From Punctularia strigosozonata HHB-11173 SS5 (lineage: Eukaryota; Basidiomycota; Agaricomycetes; Corticiales; Punctulariaceae), in contig NW_006767448.1 in the NCBI RefSeq assembly GCF_000264995.1, forward strand, positions 611,960-675,959: a stretch of 64,000 bases of DNA, written 5' to 3'. The notes under the pieces are model-generated. The model saw nothing but the letters and a program-made list of their open reading frames with translations, was not told the DNA's origin and did no database searches. The translations under genes were made by a program, and so were the position numbers. Shown piece after piece: positions 62,501-64,000 of the stretch. Position 1 is the stretch's first letter; every line of letters starts with the position of its first letter.

Positions 62501-64000
62501 CGCGGGCGCGGGCGCGGGCGCCTCAGACTCGGGGGCAGCGTACGCGCTCGTGCGCTGCTGCGTGAGGCTGTTCGTGTGCGTTCGGTGCAGGCGATGAGGT
62601 TGGCGCGGGTCGTGGTGGGCGTGGTGAGGGTCCCGCCGCGCGTCGTTGTCCGAGGACGACGGGGCGCCGCCGTCCTTAGGAACCGCCACGGACTCGCGCT
62701 TGCGGAGCTTGTTGGACGAGTCGCCTCGCTTGGGTTTTTCCGGCCTCGCCCTTTCCCTCTCCGTGTCCCTCTCCCGCGCGGACTTGTCTGGAGGACGCGG
62801 CGCCGCGGGCGGAGGCGCGTGCCCCGTCACCGCCATCCGATCGTAGGCCCTCTGTCTCGGATCGCCAACGCTCATGCGCGACTCTGCCATCGGCGCGAGC
62901 TCGTGCGTGTGCACCACCGGGCTTTGGCCGATGACCATGCTCGCGCGGGAGACGTAGAGAGCCGCCTCGCGCTCCCACTCGTCGACGATGGAAGGGGGCG
63001 GAGCGGACGTCGCGTCCGGCTTGCGCAGTTTCGTCTTGGACGGCGCGCTCGACAGACGGGAGTCGTCTGTCGGTGGTGGGGGCGATCGCGAGTGGGATGG
63101 TGCGGGCGGTTGAGGTAGTGGGTGGTGCCTCGCTGGCGCGACGTCGGTAGGCGGAGGCTGTTGCTGTGAAGGCGGAGGGACAGGTAGCGACCGCGGTGCG
63201 GAAGCAGGCGGGGGAAGAGAAGCTGGAGGTGGCATGGGAGGCGATCTAGAAGCCGAAGCCGGAGATGACGGGGACCCCACGTTCATCGAAGGCGATTGAG
63301 TAGGTGGAAGGTTTCGGTAACCGTGGGTGGGAGGCGAGGAAGGGCCGAGACGGTTATTGGAAGATTCGTTCCGGTTCGGTTTCGGCGGCGGAGCGGGGCT
63401 AATCGGGGTGAACGCAGGATTGGGGGGCGAAGCGGGGGAGGGAATGCTTGCCGGTGACAGTGCGGTAATAGGAGAGTGGACGGATGCAGACGTAGGTGTT
63501 GATGCATAACGTTCGTCAGAACGAGGTTGCTGTTGTTGGTGAGGTTGTTGGTGAGGATAAGACTATTGCATCGTCAATACGAGGATATTCACGACGAACA
63601 CACGAGAACGTACCATAGAAGCCGGGGGTGGAGGAGATTGCGCAGGATTCCACTCGTACATCTGTGCCTGCGCCTGTAGCTGCTTTTGCTTCGTAGGTGA
63701 CAGTGACTTGCTCTGCAACTGGATGGCCTGCGGCGCGCTATGAGCCGACCGCGAATTGGCGTTCGAGTTCGAGCGCGGGAGATGGGACGCCGGCGGGAGG
63801 TCGTCCAGTCCGTAGGAGGCAGCGTTGCGTCCGTGCGGATTAGAAGACGCGGGTTCGGTGATGGTGAACTTCGAAGAGGATTGTGGTGGTTGCGCCTGTG
63901 GTTGGACGTACGATTGGTGTTGGTGCTGATGTTGATGTTGATGCTGGGATGGATGCTGAGGTTGAGGCGCGGTGCGTATTTGGAATTGCGGAAGGGTGAG
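59502..64000 (-). CDS. Large Pro/Gln/Ser-rich fungal orphan, 5' end beyond the window
   Basis: The minus frame is open from the right edge. It includes HQHQHQHQHQ and poly-Q (CAG repeats near 62110-62135), long Pro/Ser linkers, and poly-Ala (GCC repeats near 61380-61410). A folded region then begins at about 61340: VRDPGVYPLLVHVSSPPLLA, LLAHLSFESFQAVLATCRDV, REEVLERYLNGVGYVRWGGR. After an intron it continues with DLNAYMRGVSVPNYLYVSLA, LRVFVPSREGSWLSDESVVR and LLKVGDVVWDVAVGEEGNVG, then DVPKYLHSLAFPPSYFHRVI. The final exon ends RPGEIWIRTVGEKERLM with a stop at 59502. Introns lie near 63565-63615, 61000-61050, 60255-60320 and 59555-59750. At least 1,300 residues. LSFESFQAVLATCRDVRDTL looks F-box-like, but weakly. 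No known function. Confidence 0.7.

Noticed and set aside
61628-63118. Plus-strand ORF of 496 codons
   Set aside because: It is the antisense shadow of the Pro/Gln-rich gene on the minus strand; its product is mostly Arg with no recognisable segment, whereas the minus frame continues through spliced folded regions.

Overview
This window is nuclear DNA from a filamentous basidiomycete, most likely an Agaricomycete (a wood-decay or mushroom-type fungus). The genes carry many short introns of about 50-60 bp with GT..AG borders. Several families are typical of this class: a Plavaka-type DNA transposase, a DUF6532 gene, a fungal HNH-nuclease gene, an MIF-like tautomerase and an expanding set of F-box/LRR-like genes. 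No tRNA, rRNA, CRISPR array or bacterial operon was seen. Coding regions of spliced genes are given as start-codon to stop-codon spans, with exons read by eye.

Left third (1-15.1 kb), accessory and gene-poor. A Plavaka transposase runs off the left edge (1-772, minus). Next comes a graveyard of host gene pieces: a condensin subunit (CAPG/Ycg1) remnant, interrupted by a small foreign 3' gene end and abutting a paladin-like phosphatase remnant. A 2.6 kb non-autonomous element (5496-8124) has imperfect terminal inverted repeats, AT-rich arms and a GC-rich core of about 70-bp hairpin repeats. It lies just upstream of an apparently intact DUF6532 gene (8284-11506) that contains an internal 382-bp tandem duplication. 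An F-box-like fragment, a secreted histidine-phosphatase gene and a decayed F-box gene follow.

Middle (15.4-43.9 kb), mostly core genes: an aldo/keto reductase with a possible membrane tail, a coiled-coil orphan, one dead and two live F-box-family genes with a 123-bp MITE between them, an F-box/WD40 gene divergent from a 7.8 kb BEACH-WD40 gene, two tandem short-chain dehydrogenases and the replication gene ORC5.

Right third (44-64 kb): an F-box gene, a 2-oxoglutarate/Fe(II) oxygenase, a C2H2 zinc-finger gene, another F-box gene, an MIF-like tautomerase with an apparent GC-AG intron, an NmrA-like gene fragment, an HNH-nuclease gene bracketed by two copies of the same NmrA-region sequence, a four-helix membrane protein and a large proline/glutamine-rich orphan that leaves the right edge.

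The genes do not form one obvious pathway. Two themes stand out. One is active birth and death of F-box/LRR-type genes, with seven loci in about 40 kb. The other is small non-autonomous elements and duplications that rearrange gene fragments. The HNH-nuclease locus and the hairpin-repeat element are the best candidates for something undescribed.
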